Source of the DNA: Pseudomonas saudiphocaensis
GTDB lineage: Bacteria > Pseudomonadota > Gammaproteobacteria > Pseudomonadales > Pseudomonadaceae
DNA length: 64,000 nt
Assembly (NCBI RefSeq): GCF_000756775.1
Contig: NZ_CCSF01000001.1
Coordinates: 496,001-560,000 of the forward strand
Direction of reading: 5' to 3'
The position numbers were made by a program, and so were the translations under genes. Each line of letters opens with the position of its first letter. The first letter of the stretch is position 1. Shown here piece by piece: positions 43,945-54,160 of this stretch. The notes beneath the pieces were generated by a model. The model was not told where the DNA came from. It saw nothing but the letters and a program-made list of their open reading frames with translations, and searched no databases.

Positions 43945-46217
43945 GTACCGGACTTTCCCGCCGTACGCTGCTCAAGGGGATGGGTCTGCTGACCCTGGCG
44001 GTATCTGCCCAGGGCCTGCTCAGCGCGGCCTGGGCCGACGAAGAACCCAAGTATGGTGCCGACAGCATGCCTGGCGGCACGGTGGACGATCCGCTTGTAT
44101 TCGTCTCCATCGCTGCCGACGGCAGCGTGACCATCGTTGCGCACCGTGCCGAGATGGGCACCGGCGTTCGTACCAGCCTGCCCATGGTGATCGCTGACGA
44201 AATGGAGGCGGACTGGGCTCGGGTCAAGGTGATCCAGGCCGAGGCCAACGAAGACCGCTACGGTAACCAGAACGTGGACGGCTCGCGCAGCGTGCGGCAC
44301 TTCCTCGACCCCATGCGTCGTGTCGGTGCCGCGGCACGGCAGATGCTTGAAGCAGCTGCAGCTGCGCATTGGGCGGTGCCGCTTGCAGAAGTACGGGCCA
44401 GCCAACATGAAGTCATTCACGAGCCCAGCGGTCGACGCCTGGGTTATGGCGAGCTGGCCGCCGAAGCTGCCAAACAGCCAGTGCCGAGCGGCGATGCGTT
44501 ACGCCTGAAGAGCCGTGACGAATTCCGCTACATCGGCAAGAACGAGGTGCGCCTGGTGGACCTGGATGCCATCGGCAAGGGCCAGGCGACCTACGGCATG
44601 GACATGCGCCTGCCGGGCATGGTGTACGCCGTGGTGGCAAGGCCCCCGGTCGTGGGTGGCAAGGTAAAGCGCTTCGACAACAGCAAGGCACTGGCGGTGC
44701 CCGGCGTGATCAAGGTTGTGGAAATCCCACCCTTCAAAGGCGCACCGGCATTCCAGGCCCTGGGCGGCGTGGCGGTGGTGGCACGCAACACCTGGTCGGC
44801 CATGCAGGGGCGTGCCGCACTGGAGATCGAATGGGACGACGGCGCCAACGGCGGCTATGACTCGGCAGCCTACCGGCAGGCGCTGGAGAAGGCGGCGCGG
44901 GTGCCTGGCAAGGCGGTGCGCAACCATGGCGATGTAGTTGCTGCCTGGGACCAGGCTCCGGAGGCCCAGCGTTTTGCTGCCGAATACTACGTGCCGCATC
45001 TGGCCCACGCGACGATGGAACCGCCAGTAGCCACCGTGCGTATCCAGGGCGGCGAGGTTGAGATCTGGACTTCCGTGCAGAACCCGGTGGCCGCGCGTGA
45101 CGTGGCGGCCGCCCGCTTGGGTGTCGCTCCGGAAAAGATCAAGGTCAACGTGCTGCTGCTGGGCGGCGGCTTCGGTCGCAAGTCCAAGCCGGACTTCGTC
45201 GACGAGGCCGCGGTGGTGGCGAGCGCCATGCCGGAGGGTACCCCGGTCAAGCTGGTCTGGAGCCGGGAGGACGATATCCGTCACGGCTATCTGCACACCG
45301 TTTCCTTGCAGCGGCTCGAAGCTGTCATGGATGACGAAGGGCAGGTGCGTTCCTGGCTGCACCGCAGTGCCGCGCCCACCATCGGCTCGCTGTTCGTCGA
45401 AGGCGCCAAGGAGCAAATGGCGATTGAGCTGGGCATGTCGGCGATCAACATGCCGTACCGCGTCGACAATGTGCGGGTGGAGACCGCTGAAGTACCGGCC
45501 CACGCCCGTATCGGCTGGTTCCGCTCGGTATCCAACATTCCCCACGCCTTCGCTGCGCAATGCTTTATCGCCGAACTGGCCGAGCGCGCCGGCAAGGATC
45601 ACAAGGCGTTCGCGCTGGATCTGATCGGGCCGGCGCGCAAGATCCACCCCGGTGACCTGGGAGATGACTGGAACTACACCGAGTCGCCGCAGCGCTACCC
45701 CTACGATACCGGTCGCCTGCGTGGCGTGATCGAGGCCGCCACTCAGGGCGCCGGCTGGGGCCGGGAACTGCCCAAAGGGCACGGACTGGGCCTGGCGTTC
45801 TGTTACAGCTTTATGAGCTACGCGGCTACGGTCGTCGAAGTGGCTGTGGACGACAAGGGCGAAGTGAGTGTAGTGGCGGTGGACATGGCCATCGACTGTG
45901 GCCCCCAGGTCAACCCCGAGCGTATCCGCGCGCAGATGGAAGGTGGCGCCATCATGGGCCTGAGCCTGGCACTGCTCGGCGAAATCAGCTTCGAGGAGGG
46001 CCGCATCAAGCAGAGCAACTTCCACGACTACCAGGTACTGCGCCATTCGGCCTCGCCCCGGGTGATTCGCACGCATCTGGTGAATGACGACCACAGCCTG
46101 CCGCCAGGTGGCGTCGGCGAGCCTCCGGTGCCTGCGGTTGCGCCGGCACTGTGCAACGCGATCTTCGCCGCTACCGGCAAGCGTGTACGCAGCCTGCCCG
46201 TGGGCAAGCTGGCCTGA
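43941..46217 (+). CDS. molybdopterin-binding large subunit, IorB/periplasmic aldehyde dehydrogenase type
   Basis: A 758-residue molybdoprotein. It begins [20 protein letters not shown], a Tat signal, so the enzyme is exported folded with its cofactor. [16 protein letters not shown] and ACGE-like C-terminal [15 protein letters not shown] match the Mo-cofactor region of IorB-type proteins; the Glu of GVGEPP is the expected catalytic base. It would oxidise an aldehyde or N-heterocycle in the periplasm, with electrons leaving through a cytochrome. The substrate is unknown. Upstream 2Fe-2S and downstream MobA/XdhC partners complete the set. Confidence 0.93.
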   Translation: MSTGLSRRTLLKGMGLLTLAVSAQGLLSAAWADEEPKYGADSMPGGTVDDPLVFVSIAADGSVTIVAHRAEMGTGVRTSLPMVIADEMEADWARVKVIQAEANEDRYGNQNVDGSRSVRHFLDPMRRVGAAARQMLEAAAAAHWAVPLAEVRASQHEVIHEPSGRRLGYGELAAEAAKQPVPSGDALRLKSRDEFRYIGKNEVRLVDLDAIGKGQATYGMDMRLPGMVYAVVARPPVVGGKVKRFDNSKALAVPGVIKVVEIPPFKGAPAFQALGGVAVVARNTWSAMQGRAALEIEWDDGANGGYDSAAYRQALEKAARVPGKAVRNHGDVVAAWDQAPEAQRFAAEYYVPHLAHATMEPPVATVRIQGGEVEIWTSVQNPVAARDVAAARLGVAPEKIKVNVLLLGGGFGRKSKPDFVDEAAVVASAMPEGTPVKLVWSREDDIRHGYLHTVSLQRLEAVMDDEGQVRSWLHRSAAPTIGSLFVEGAKEQMAIELGMSAINMPYRVDNVRVETAEVPAHARIGWFRSVSNIPHAFAAQCFIAELAERAGKDHKAFALDLIGPARKIHPGDLGDDWNYTESPQRYPYDTGRLRGVIEAATQGAGWGRELPKGHGLGLAFCYSFMSYAATVVEVAVDDKGEVSVVAVDMAIDCGPQVNPERIRAQMEGGAIMGLSLALLGEISFEEGRIKQSNFHDYQVLRHSASPRVIRTHLVNDDHSLPPGGVGEPPVPAVAPALCNAIFAATGKRVRSLPVGKLA

Positions 46218-46221
46218 GGTG

Positions 46222-46788
46222 ATGTCCGCACAGGAACTGCCCTGCGTGATCGTGCTGGCCGCCGGTCATGGCCGGCGCTTTGCCGAGTCCGGCGGTGCGA
46301 CGCACAAGCTCGATGCACTGCTGGATGGGGTACCGGTGCTGCAGCGCGTGCTGGATAGCGTGGCGGGCTCCGGCCTGCGATTCCATCTGGTGCGCCCGGG
46401 TGTAACGGCCGAGACCGATGGTATGGGCGATTCCATTTCCCGCGGGGTGGCGGCGACAGCGGCGGCGCCGGGCTGGTTGATTTTGCCCGGTGACCTGCCG
46501 CTGATCCGGCCAGAAACCCTGCTGCGCGTGGCGCGGGAGCTGTCTTCCAGCCCGGTGGTGCAGCCGTTCTGCAGCGGCAGGCGCGGGCATCCGGTCGGCT
46601 TTGCTGCGCAGTGCCGGGATGCACTGCTGGCGCTACGAGGTGACCGAGGTGCAGCCACCGTGGTGGGAAGCTATCGGGAGGCCGGGCAGCTTCGCATATT
46701 GGAACTCGATGATCCCGGCATCGTCACTGATATCGACACCCTGGAAGATCTAGCTCAGGCCGAAGCCCTGCTGCAATCCAGGGATTAG
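46222..46788 (+). CDS. MobA/MocA-like nucleotidyltransferase
   Basis: A 188-residue protein with the glycosyl/nucleotidyl-transferase core VIVLAAGHGRRFAESGGATH at the N-terminus, then LILPGDLPLIRPETLL (metal Asp) and GHPVGFAAQ. The MocA subfamily adds CMP to make MCD, the cofactor form used by xanthine oxidase-like enzymes, as the hydroxylase here. It begins 4 bases after the large subunit ends. The chosen ATG is preceded by TGAGGTG. A link to cofactor supply is inferred from order. Confidence 0.85.
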   Translation: MSAQELPCVIVLAAGHGRRFAESGGATHKLDALLDGVPVLQRVLDSVAGSGLRFHLVRPGVTAETDGMGDSISRGVAATAAAPGWLILPGDLPLIRPETLLRVARELSSSPVVQPFCSGRRGHPVGFAAQCRDALLALRGDRGAATVVGSYREAGQLRILELDDPGIVTDIDTLEDLAQAEALLQSRD

Positions 46789-46792
46789 CGGG

Positions 46793-46844
46793 CGTTGAAA
46801 AAGCCTGTCTTGCCAACGCAGGTGGTTTTCAACGACCTGACAGG
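46793..46844 (+). promoter_or_regulatory. possible H-type pseudoknot in the xdhC leader
   Basis: CGTTGAAAA (46793-46801) can pair perfectly with TTTTCAACG (46826-46834). In the loop, CCTGTC (46804-46809) can pair with GACAGG (46839-46844), which overlaps the SD AGGAG of xdhC. The two stems cross, an H-type pseudoknot about 52 bases long ending 10 bases before the start codon. It may control translation. Judged by eye only. Confidence 0.4.
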
Positions 46845-46854
46845 AGTTCTGAAG

Positions 46855-47862
46855 ATGGAAAGCACAGATGTGCGCGTGCTGCGCACGGCCCGCGACTGGT
46901 TGGCTGCCGGCCATCGGCTGCAGCTGGTGACCGTGGTGCAGACCTGGGGATCGTCGCCGCGTCCGGCCGGCTCGATGATGGTCATGCGTGAGGACGGCAG
47001 CTGCGTGGGTTCGGTGTCCGGCGGCTGTATCGAGGATGATCTGATCCAGCGCTACAGCCGCCTCGGCGGTGCAACCATCCCTCAGTCAGCGCCCGAGCTG
47101 GTGCGTTATGGCGTGACCGCAGACGAGGCCCACCGCTTTGGTTTGCCATGCGGCGGCACTCTGGAATTGCTGTTGGAGTTTCAGCCTGATTTCGCTGCGC
47201 TCGACAGCCTGGTGCAGCAGCTGGAGGCCGGGCAGCTGGTGCGGCGCACGGTTGATTGCACCACCGGCAAGGTGACCCTTGCCACGCTCGCCGCGCCCGA
47301 GGCGCTGCATTTTGATGGTTCTAGGCTGTCCAGCACGATCGGGCCGCAGCACCGCATGCTGCTTATCGGCGCCGGTTCGCTGGGCGAATATCTGGCCACC
47401 ATGGCGCTGTTCAACGACTTTGCGGTCACGCTCTGTGATCCGCGAGCGGAACATCTGGATAGCTGGTCTGTAAGTGGCGTGCAGATCACTCGCGAGATGC
47501 CGGACGATGCCGTGCGCAGTTTCCAACCTGATGCGCGCAGCTGCATTGTGGCTCTGAGTCACGACCCCAGGCTCGACGACCTCGCGCTGCTGGTCGCGCT
47601 GCATAGCCCTGCGTTCTATGTGGGCGCCATCGGGTCGCGGCGCAACAGCGAAAATCGCCGGCAGCGTTTTATCGAACATTTCGGTGAAACCCGCACCTCC
47701 ATGGAGCGCCTGCACGCGCCGGTCGGTATCTATATAGGGAGCAAGACGCCCGCCGAGATTGCGGTGAGCGTGATGGCCGAGATCATCGCTGTTCGAAACG
47801 GAGTGGCTTTGCCGCGCACGATGCAGGTCGCCGAGGCCAAGGCGCAGCTGGAAGAGATCTAA
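46855..47862 (+). CDS. xdhC: XdhC-family Mo-cofactor sulfuration and insertion factor
   Basis: A 335-residue protein. The N-terminal half has VVQTWGSSPRPAGSMMVMRE and GSVSGGCIEDDL, the XdhC signature; the C-terminal half is a Rossmann domain (LIGAGSLGEYLATMA) with YVGAIGSRRN. XdhC binds the cofactor, helps its sulfuration and inserts it into the enzyme. A match for the hydroxylase large subunit is expected. I used the ATG at MESTDVRVLRTARDW with SD ACAGGAGTTCTGAAG, not an upstream in-frame TTG. Confidence 0.92.
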   Translation: MESTDVRVLRTARDWLAAGHRLQLVTVVQTWGSSPRPAGSMMVMREDGSCVGSVSGGCIEDDLIQRYSRLGGATIPQSAPELVRYGVTADEAHRFGLPCGGTLELLLEFQPDFAALDSLVQQLEAGQLVRRTVDCTTGKVTLATLAAPEALHFDGSRLSSTIGPQHRMLLIGAGSLGEYLATMALFNDFAVTLCDPRAEHLDSWSVSGVQITREMPDDAVRSFQPDARSCIVALSHDPRLDDLALLVALHSPAFYVGAIGSRRNSENRRQRFIEHFGETRTSMERLHAPVGIYIGSKTPAEIAVSVMAEIIAVRNGVALPRTMQVAEAKAQLEEI

Positions 47863-48030
47863 GCCCACTCGTGGCGGTAGGGCACCTGGGCTGCGTGTGA
47901 CGGCGGAAGCGCTTGGTTGTGGGTTTTCTTTGTTCTTTGCCAAGCGACGTGTTGGAATACCCGCCTTCTACACCGAGGCGTCTGGAGTGAGCCCATCCAG
48001 AGCCGTCCTGCATTCAACTGGAACAACTCC

Positions 48031-48633
48031 ATGAGCGCCACGTCGACAGGCAGTGTTTATCTTATCGACGACGATTCCTTCTTTCTTCAGGTTCACGCCC
48101 AACTGCTTGGCTCCATCGGCCTGGAAGTGCACTGCTTCGGCTCCTCACGAGCGTTTCTTGAGCAGTACCTTCCGCGACCCTGTGAGTGCATCCTTTCCGA
48201 CTTGCGCATGCCGGAGATGGGGGGCCTGCAACTGCAGGAAGAGCTACTCGCGCGTGGCCTGGATACGCCCATCATCTTCATCACGGGGCACGCGGATGTA
48301 GCAACGGCCGTTGAAGCGATGCGCCGAGGCGCGTTCGATTACGTTGAAAAGCCGGTGCATGGCCAGCAACTGCTGGACCGGGTGAACGCGGCACTGGCGC
48401 TCAGCCGCGAGCGCCATCACGAGCGTAACCAGCGCCAGGCTCGTGAAGCCCGTTTGGCCTTGCTGACGGCCCAGGAGCGCAAGATCGCGCAGTTGGTGGT
48501 GCAGGGTCGTTCCAGTCGCGAAATCGCCGAGCTCACCGAGTTAAGCGTGCGCACCGTGGAAAATCACCGGGCGCGGCTTATGGACAAACTGCATGTCACA
48601 TCGGTAGTCGAGCTGGTTCGTCTGCTGCTCTGA
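48031..48633 (+). CDS. FixJ-type response regulator (REC plus LuxR HTH)
   Basis: A 200-residue two-domain regulator. The receiver has DDD acidic pocket residues (VYLIDDDSFFL), Asp57 in LSDLRMPEMGG and Lys in EKPVHG. A LuxR/GerE-type HTH follows at about 140-200 (LTAQERKIAQLVVQGRSSRE, ELSVRTVENHRARLMDKLHV). It binds DNA as a dimer after phosphorylation. No kinase gene is next to it, though the chemosensory and hybrid kinases are close. A 5' extension of the ORF is unlikely. The next gene up is xdhC. Confidence 0.93.
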   Translation: MSATSTGSVYLIDDDSFFLQVHAQLLGSIGLEVHCFGSSRAFLEQYLPRPCECILSDLRMPEMGGLQLQEELLARGLDTPIIFITGHADVATAVEAMRRGAFDYVEKPVHGQQLLDRVNAALALSRERHHERNQRQAREARLALLTAQERKIAQLVVQGRSSREIAELTELSVRTVENHRARLMDKLHVTSVVELVRLLL

Positions 48634-48661
48634 ATCTGAAGGGTAGATTCCCCCTCATCGA

Positions 48662-48679
48662 TTGAGTAGTTCTACTCAA
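48662..48679. promoter_or_regulatory. perfect inverted repeat before the chemosensory operon
   Basis: TTGAGTAG-tt-CTACTCAA: 8-base arms around two bases, 29 bases after the FixJ-type gene stop and about 60 bases before the chemosensory operon start. LuxR/FixJ-type proteins bind such palindromes, so the preceding regulator may bind here. The element may also form an RNA hairpin. Confidence 0.5.
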
Positions 48680-48740
48680 GCCATTAAAACGCCATCAACT
48701 CAAACTTGCCGGCTATTGCGAATAGCTGGAGTTGAGCTGC

Positions 48741-49856
48741 ATGCGACATCCGAATGCGGGACGGGTCCTGGCGCTGGCCAACGTCATTCTGTGCGGGTTC
48801 CTGGCGGAGACCTGGTGGCTGGGCGCGGCCTGGGGCGCGGTGGTGCTGGTGCTGCTGGCCGTGACTGGCGGGCGCGGCGAGCAGGTCGAGGTGCTCCAGG
48901 TCGAGGCCGGCGCCCAGGCCGACGAGCAGCAACTGCTAAAGCGGCTGCAAGGGCTCGTCGCGAGCGTGCTGCCGTTGTGGGGCCGACACCTGGGGCTTGC
49001 CCGCACTCAGGTGGGCGGCGCCATTTCCGGCCTGTCGTGCGGCTTCGCCGAGCTTAGCCAGCGGCTGGTCAGTGATTCGCCGCAGCACGGCCAGGAGCAG
49101 AGTAACCGCGCCATCGAGACCATCCAGCGGGCCGAACTCGGTCTGCACCGGATCACTGACGCCCTGCGCCAGACCCAGGAGTACCGCGCGCTCCTGCTGG
49201 CCGAAATCGACAGCATCGCCAGCCATACCCACGAACTCAGCCGCATGGCCGATCAGGTGGGCAAGATCGCCGATCAGACCAACCTGTTGGCACTCAATGC
49301 GGCTATCGAGGCGGCCCGGGCTGGAGAAGCGGGCCGTGGTTTTTCGGTGGTTGCCGATGAGGTGCGCAAGCTTTCCAGCGAGTCGGGCGAGACCGGCAAG
49401 CTGATTCGCGAAACGGTAGCGACCGTTACCGAGGTAATCCACAAGGCGCAGGACCTCTCAGCTTCCTTTGCCACTCGCGAGCAAAGCGTTGTCGAGGAAT
49501 CGCAGCAGCTGGTCGACGACATCGTCCAGGACTTCAACGAGACCGCAACGGTATTGCAGGACTCTCTGCACCAGCTCCAGCAGGAGCGTGGCGTGCTGGA
49601 GAGTGACATCAACCAGCTGGTCGTCCATCTGCAGTTCCAGGATCGCGTCGACCAGATCATGGGCCATGTCACCGACGACATGCAGCGCCTGGAGCAGGCC
49701 CTGGCCACCCTTAGCGCCGAGGGCGCCGAGCTGCCGGACGTCCAGCAGTGGCTCAAGCGCCTGAGCAGCACCTACACCACCCTGGAGCAACAGGCCCTGC
49801 ACGAGGGCCGCAGCGTCGAGTCCGCCGGCGCTTCTTCTTCCATCACATTCTTTTGA
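48741..49856 (+). CDS. methyl-accepting chemotaxis-like signalling protein, no sensory domain
   Basis: A 371-residue protein. Two close hydrophobic stretches (about 10-44) anchor it, with no sizeable periplasmic loop. Coiled coil follows to the MCP tip [41 protein letters not shown] long C-terminal helix and [15 protein letters not shown] resemble the CheZ-free, tip-plus-tail proteins of alternative chemosensory clusters. HAMP is not evident. It could be regulated by the STAS protein or by cell contact rather than by ligand. The ATG follows AGCTGGAGTTGAGCTGC. Confidence 0.87.
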   Translation: MRHPNAGRVLALANVILCGFLAETWWLGAAWGAVVLVLLAVTGGRGEQVEVLQVEAGAQADEQQLLKRLQGLVASVLPLWGRHLGLARTQVGGAISGLSCGFAELSQRLVSDSPQHGQEQSNRAIETIQRAELGLHRITDALRQTQEYRALLLAEIDSIASHTHELSRMADQVGKIADQTNLLALNAAIEAARAGEAGRGFSVVADEVRKLSSESGETGKLIRETVATVTEVIHKAQDLSASFATREQSVVEESQQLVDDIVQDFNETATVLQDSLHQLQQERGVLESDINQLVVHLQFQDRVDQIMGHVTDDMQRLEQALATLSAEGAELPDVQQWLKRLSSTYTTLEQQALHEGRSVESAGASSSITFF

Positions 49857-49868
49857 GTTGAAACGAGC

Positions 49869-50234
49869 ATGAGCAAGACGATTCTGGTGATCGACGATTC
49901 GGCAAGCATGCGTCAGATGGTCAGTCTGACCCTGCGTGGCGCCGGCTATACCGTTGTGGAGGCGCAGGACGGCAAGGATGCGTTGAGCAAGCTGGACGGC
50001 CGCAAATACAACCTGATTGTCTCCGATGTGAACATGCCCAACATGGATGGCATCAGCTTCGTCACGGCCGCCAAGCAGCTTCCGGCGTACAAGTTCACGC
50101 CGGTGATCATGCTGACCACCGAAGGCAGTGACAACATGAAGCAGCAGGGCAAGGCCGCAGGGGTGCGTGCGTGGATCACCAAGCCCTTCCAGCCACCGAT
50201 GCTGCTCGACGCCGTTTCCAAGCTGGTGATCTGA
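49869..50234 (+). CDS. cheY: CheY-type single-domain response regulator
   Basis: A 121-residue receiver: Asp9/Asp10 in VIDDSAS, phosphoacceptor Asp53 in SDVNMPNMDG, Thr in LTTEGSD, and Lys105 in ITKPFQPP. It is 12 bases after the MCP-like gene, with AACGAGC upstream. It is the soluble output or a phosphate sink for the CheA of this operon. No CheZ is seen, so dephosphorylation would be slow or by other means. Confidence 0.95.
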   Translation: MSKTILVIDDSASMRQMVSLTLRGAGYTVVEAQDGKDALSKLDGRKYNLIVSDVNMPNMDGISFVTAAKQLPAYKFTPVIMLTTEGSDNMKQQGKAAGVRAWITKPFQPPMLLDAVSKLVI

Positions 50235-50238
50235 CGCC

Positions 50239-50517
50239 ATGGCCGAATCGCAACTAACCCCCGAAACCTCGCTGAAGCTGGGCGGCGCTTTCACCATCGA
50301 GCGCGCCGCTGAGCTTCACGCGCTGTTGCTGCATGAACTGCAGCAGCAGACGCCCGAGGCCATCAGCCTGGAGGGCATCAGTGAAATCGATTGCTCCGGC
50401 CTGCAGCTGCTGCTGGCGCTGCGCCGCCAGCTGCCGACCGTTCAACTGATCGCGCCAAGCCCGGCGGTCGAGCAGATGCTCGCTCGCGTTCGGCTCACAT
50501 CTTTGCTGGATAACTGA
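50239..50517 (+). CDS. STAS-domain protein (anti-sigma antagonist type)
   Basis: A 92-residue STAS protein. The family motif appears as ISLEGISEIDCSGLQLLLAL, with Ser53 at the position phosphorylated in SpoIIAA-like proteins. It lies 4 bases after cheY and 9 before cheA. No anti-sigma kinase or sigma factor gene is adjacent. Similar STAS genes lie between cheY and cheA in some other alternative che clusters. A role in coupling kinase activity to another switch is inference. Confidence 0.88.
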   Translation: MAESQLTPETSLKLGGAFTIERAAELHALLLHELQQQTPEAISLEGISEIDCSGLQLLLALRRQLPTVQLIAPSPAVEQMLARVRLTSLLDN

Positions 50518-50526
50518 GGAAGCCTC

Positions 50527-52476
50527 ATGGATATGCAAGCCGTTCGCAGCGTGCTGCTGGATGAGGCACGCGAGCTGCTGGCCGAGATGGAGCAGGCGCT
50601 GTTGGCAATCGAGACCCAGGGGGCCGATGGCGAACGCATCAATGCGATCTTCCGCGCTGCCCATACCCTCAAGGGCTCGTCGGGCATGTTCAATCTCCAG
50701 CTGGTGGTGGATTTCACTCACCTGATGGAGAACCTGCTGGTTCAGGTACGCACCGGCGAGCAGCCAATCGATGCCCCTCGCGTTTCGCTGCTGCTGAACT
50801 GTGGCGATTACTTGAGCCGTCTGTTCGATAACGTCGCCGATGGCCGTGAGGACGAAGATCCCGATCCGGTGACGCGTGCTCGTTTGTGTGCAGAACTCGG
50901 CGATTACCTCGAAGGCGTCCAGTTGCAGACCGTCAGCGATGATCTGGCAGCTCAGAACGCTGAAGGTGCGACGCACTGGCGCATTACCCTGCGGCCGCAG
51001 CCACAGGTGTTCGCCCATGGGCTGGACCCGATTCCTTTTGTGCAGTACCTGGCCGACATGGGGCAGGTGCTGGACCTCCAGGTGCTGCAGGAGAGCCTGC
51101 CGCTGCTCAGCGAACTAGACCCGGAAAGCTGCTACCTGGGCTTTGAACTCGAGCTGCAGGCCCAGGTGGAGCGCAGCGCCATTGAGCAGGCCCTGGAATT
51201 TATCGAGCAGGACTGCGACATCCAGATTCAAGCTCTGGACGATAGTCAGGACGTGTTTATCGAAGAAGAGCGTCTGGCGCTAGCCGACTACACGGAGCGC
51301 ACCGGCGCTCTGGATGCCACGGAAACCATCCGTAACCGCAGCAGCGAACAGGTCTTTATCAAGGTTGACGCGCGCAAGCTGGACGAGCTGATCAATGCCG
51401 TCGGCGAGTTGGTCATTCGCAACTCCGCTTGCAACAGCCACCCTGCGATCAACCAGGACCCGGACCTGAGCGAGCTGCTCGAGGATGTCGGGCAGCTGGT
51501 GGAACAGATCCGCGACCGTGCCCTGAACCTGCGCATGGTGCCCATTGGCGAAGTGTTCCAACGCTTTCCTCGTGTGGTGCGTGATGTCTGCAAGGAATTG
51601 GGCAAGCGTATCGAGCTGAAGATCAACGGCGCCGATACCGAGCTGGACAAATCCATGGTCGAGAAACTCAACGACCCGTTGCTGCACATTGTGCGTAACG
51701 CCATGGACCATGGGATCGAGCCGATCGAGCAGCGCCTCGCTGCTGGCAAGCCCGAGCAAGGCGTCCTGGCACTCAACGCCTATCACCAGTCTGGGTCGGT
51801 CGTCATCGAGATCAGCGATGACGGTCGCGGGCTGAATACCGAGCGCATCCTGCGCAAGGCGATCGAGCGTGGGCTGGTGGAGCCGGAGGCGCAACTGGCC
51901 GAGCGCGACATCTACAACCTCATTTTCGCCCCAGGCTTTTCAACTGCAGAAAAGGTCACCGACCTTTCGGGGCGCGGTGTGGGCATGGACGTGGTGCGCC
52001 AGAACATCGAGCAGCTGCGCGGCACCGTAGATATCCAGAGCACGCCCGGCAAGGGCTCGACCTTCCGCATCCAGCTGCCGCTGACGCTCGCGATCATCGA
52101 CGGCTTCCAGGTCGCGGTGGGCGATGCCGATTTCGTCCTGCCGCTGGACCTGGTGGTCGAGTGCCTGGAATTCCACGAGCAAAACGGCAATGACGTCTTT
52201 AGCCTGCGCGGCCAACCCTTGCCCTACCTGCGGCTCGCAGAGCGCTTCGATATATCCCGCAAGCCGGGTGCCCGCGAATGCCTGGTGGTCGTGCAGTGCG
52301 GCGACCAGCGCGCCGGCATCGTCGTCGACCGCTTCGTCGGCGAGATCCAGGCGGTCATCAAACCGCTCGGCAACCTGCTCAGCGGCATGCGTGGCTTCAG
52401 TGGTTCAACGATTCTCGGCGACGGCAGCGTCGCCCTTCTTCTCGACATACCGGCGCTGGTTAGCAGCGCCAACTGA
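50527..52476 (+). CDS. cheA: CheA histidine kinase
   Basis: A 649-residue kinase. The Hpt domain is at about 1-105 with His46 in FRAAHTLKGSSG. No obvious P2 CheY-binding domain is seen; the region 110-270 is acidic and without similarity I recognise. Dimerisation and HATPase domains follow (KVDARKLDELINAVGELVIR, LHIVRNAMDHGIE, SDDGRGLNTE, GRGVGMDVVRQNI), then a CheW-like domain at about 515-645. It phosphorylates CheY and CheB and perhaps the REC-EAL protein. SD AGGAAGCCTC precedes the ATG. Confidence 0.96.
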   Translation: MDMQAVRSVLLDEARELLAEMEQALLAIETQGADGERINAIFRAAHTLKGSSGMFNLQLVVDFTHLMENLLVQVRTGEQPIDAPRVSLLLNCGDYLSRLFDNVADGREDEDPDPVTRARLCAELGDYLEGVQLQTVSDDLAAQNAEGATHWRITLRPQPQVFAHGLDPIPFVQYLADMGQVLDLQVLQESLPLLSELDPESCYLGFELELQAQVERSAIEQALEFIEQDCDIQIQALDDSQDVFIEEERLALADYTERTGALDATETIRNRSSEQVFIKVDARKLDELINAVGELVIRNSACNSHPAINQDPDLSELLEDVGQLVEQIRDRALNLRMVPIGEVFQRFPRVVRDVCKELGKRIELKINGADTELDKSMVEKLNDPLLHIVRNAMDHGIEPIEQRLAAGKPEQGVLALNAYHQSGSVVIEISDDGRGLNTERILRKAIERGLVEPEAQLAERDIYNLIFAPGFSTAEKVTDLSGRGVGMDVVRQNIEQLRGTVDIQSTPGKGSTFRIQLPLTLAIIDGFQVAVGDADFVLPLDLVVECLEFHEQNGNDVFSLRGQPLPYLRLAERFDISRKPGARECLVVVQCGDQRAGIVVDRFVGEIQAVIKPLGNLLSGMRGFSGSTILGDGSVALLLDIPALVSSAN

Positions 52477-52490
52477 CGGGCAGCCGTCAG
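52473..52490 (+). terminator. stem-loop at the cheA stop codon
   Basis: CTGACGG-gcag-CCGTCAG, a 7-base stem that contains the cheA stop codon. No T run follows (CAACCTTCTCC), so it may be a partial terminator or RNase block that lowers expression of downstream genes. Confidence 0.5.
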
Positions 52491-52526
52491 CAACCTTCTC
52501 CTTGATTTCAAGCTTGAGGCATTACG

Positions 52527-54152
52527 ATGAATTGGTTTATGAAACTGAGTCTGGCGAAAAAGTTGCTCAGCGCGTTCTTTACCCTGGCGCTTGTTGCTGC
52601 AGGGATGGGGCTGTATGCCTTGAACAACATCGTTGCGGTCGGTAACTCAATGAGTCATATGTATGAAAACAACCTTGTCGCTGGTGGCAAGGCTCAGCAC
52701 GCGTATGCCCAATACCTGATCTATACCCGTACGGCGCTTCGATTCCTGGCCCAGGAAGGAGAGGAGCAGGAGAATACGGTTAAGCGTGCCATCGAGTACC
52801 GGCAGATTGCCCAAGAAGCTTTCGATGACTATCTCGCCACCAATATGTTAGAGGCAGAAGTTCAGATTGCCGACAAGATCCAGGCCGGGCTCAATACCTA
52901 TGTTGCAGGTGTGCAGAAGGCGCTTGAGCTGACACGTAACGGCCAGAGTGCTGAAGGGATGGAGTTGATCAATGGTCCGCTACGTCCTGTCTCGCATGAA
53001 ATCGAACAAAACTTTGAAGCTCTGGTAGCAGAGCTGCAGCAGCAGGGAGCCACCTCCGAGCAGAATGCGTCGGCGACCGTGGCATCCATGAAGGTTGTCA
53101 TGGGGGTGGTGATCACTCTGGCTGCGTTGACTGCGATTCTTTTCGGCCTGTTCCTGACCCGTGTGATTGTTCGCCAGATCGGTGGCGAGCCGGACTATGC
53201 TCGCGACGTGGTTAGCCGTATCGCCGAAGGTGACCTGACCGTCAAGGTCGAGCTACGCAAAGGTGATGAAGACAGCCTGCTGGCCGCCATGAACAGCATG
53301 GTGGTGCGCCTGACCGACGTCATCGGCCAGGTAACATCCTCCGCGGACTCGCTGGCTTCCGCCTCCGAGCAGGTGTCTGCTTCGTCCGGCACCCTGAGCC
53401 AGAACGCTACCGAGCAGGCCTCCAGCGTCGAGGAAATCAGCGCGTCCATCGAAGAAACCGCTGCGACCGTCACCCAGAACGCCGAAAATGCCGGCCTGAC
53501 CGACAGCATGGCCACGCAGTCCGCTGCCTCGGCGAAAGAGGGCGGTGAAGCAGTGCGTGAAACGGTCGAAGCGATGAAATCCATTGCCGACAAGATCAGC
53601 ATCATTGATGACATCGCCTACCAGACCAACCTGCTGGCGTTGAACGCGGCCATCGAAGCGGCACGCGCTGGCGACCATGGCAAGGGCTTCGCCGTAGTGG
53701 CTGCCGAGGTGCGCAAACTGGCCGAGCGTTCCCAGGTGGCGGCACAGGAGATCGGCGCACTGGCCGGCTCCAGCGTGAAGATGTCCGAGCGTGCCGGCAC
53801 CTTGCTGGAAGAAATGTTGCCATCGATCGGCAAGACCGCCGACCTGGTCAAGGAAATCGCCGCTGCATCCCAGGAACAGCGTTCGGGTGTAGACCAGATC
53901 AACGGTGCCATCGTCGAACTTTCCAAGACCACCCAGGCCAACGCCTCGGCATCCGAAGAGCTGTCCGCCACTGCCGAAGAGATGAGCAGCCAGGCGCTGC
54001 AGCTACAGACCGTTATGCAGTTCTTCAAGACCGAGCCGAGTGCCGGCCGTTCGACAGCGGGTGCACGTGGTATGCGTCAGACCGCTAACCGCGCTGCGCC
54101 CAAGACCGTTTCGACGGATACCGTCGATGAAAAACTGTTCGTTAACTTCTGA
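52527..54152 (+). CDS. transmembrane methyl-accepting chemotaxis protein
   Basis: A 541-residue receptor. TM1 is at about 12-33, a 150-residue periplasmic four-helix-bundle-type domain follows, and TM2 is at about 190-213. A HAMP domain ([20 protein letters not shown]) and a cytoplasmic MCP bundle follow; the tip is [20 protein letters not shown], with [20 protein letters not shown]. The C-terminus (DEKLFVNF) is not the canonical NWETF CheR pentapeptide. Methylation sites (Glu/Gln pairs) are in the coils. It is the ligand-sensing receptor of this operon; the ligand is unknown. Confidence 0.95.
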   Translation: MNWFMKLSLAKKLLSAFFTLALVAAGMGLYALNNIVAVGNSMSHMYENNLVAGGKAQHAYAQYLIYTRTALRFLAQEGEEQENTVKRAIEYRQIAQEAFDDYLATNMLEAEVQIADKIQAGLNTYVAGVQKALELTRNGQSAEGMELINGPLRPVSHEIEQNFEALVAELQQQGATSEQNASATVASMKVVMGVVITLAALTAILFGLFLTRVIVRQIGGEPDYARDVVSRIAEGDLTVKVELRKGDEDSLLAAMNSMVVRLTDVIGQVTSSADSLASASEQVSASSGTLSQNATEQASSVEEISASIEETAATVTQNAENAGLTDSMATQSAASAKEGGEAVRETVEAMKSIADKISIIDDIAYQTNLLALNAAIEAARAGDHGKGFAVVAAEVRKLAERSQVAAQEIGALAGSSVKMSERAGTLLEEMLPSIGKTADLVKEIAAASQEQRSGVDQINGAIVELSKTTQANASASEELSATAEEMSSQALQLQTVMQFFKTEPSAGRSTAGARGMRQTANRAAPKTVSTDTVDEKLFVNF

Positions 54153-54160
54153 GGTGTTCC

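Noticed and set aside
44499-46094. Minus-strand frame opposite the molybdoenzyme large subunit
   Set aside because: Antisense shadow with His/Arg/Gly-rich translation and no recognised fold.
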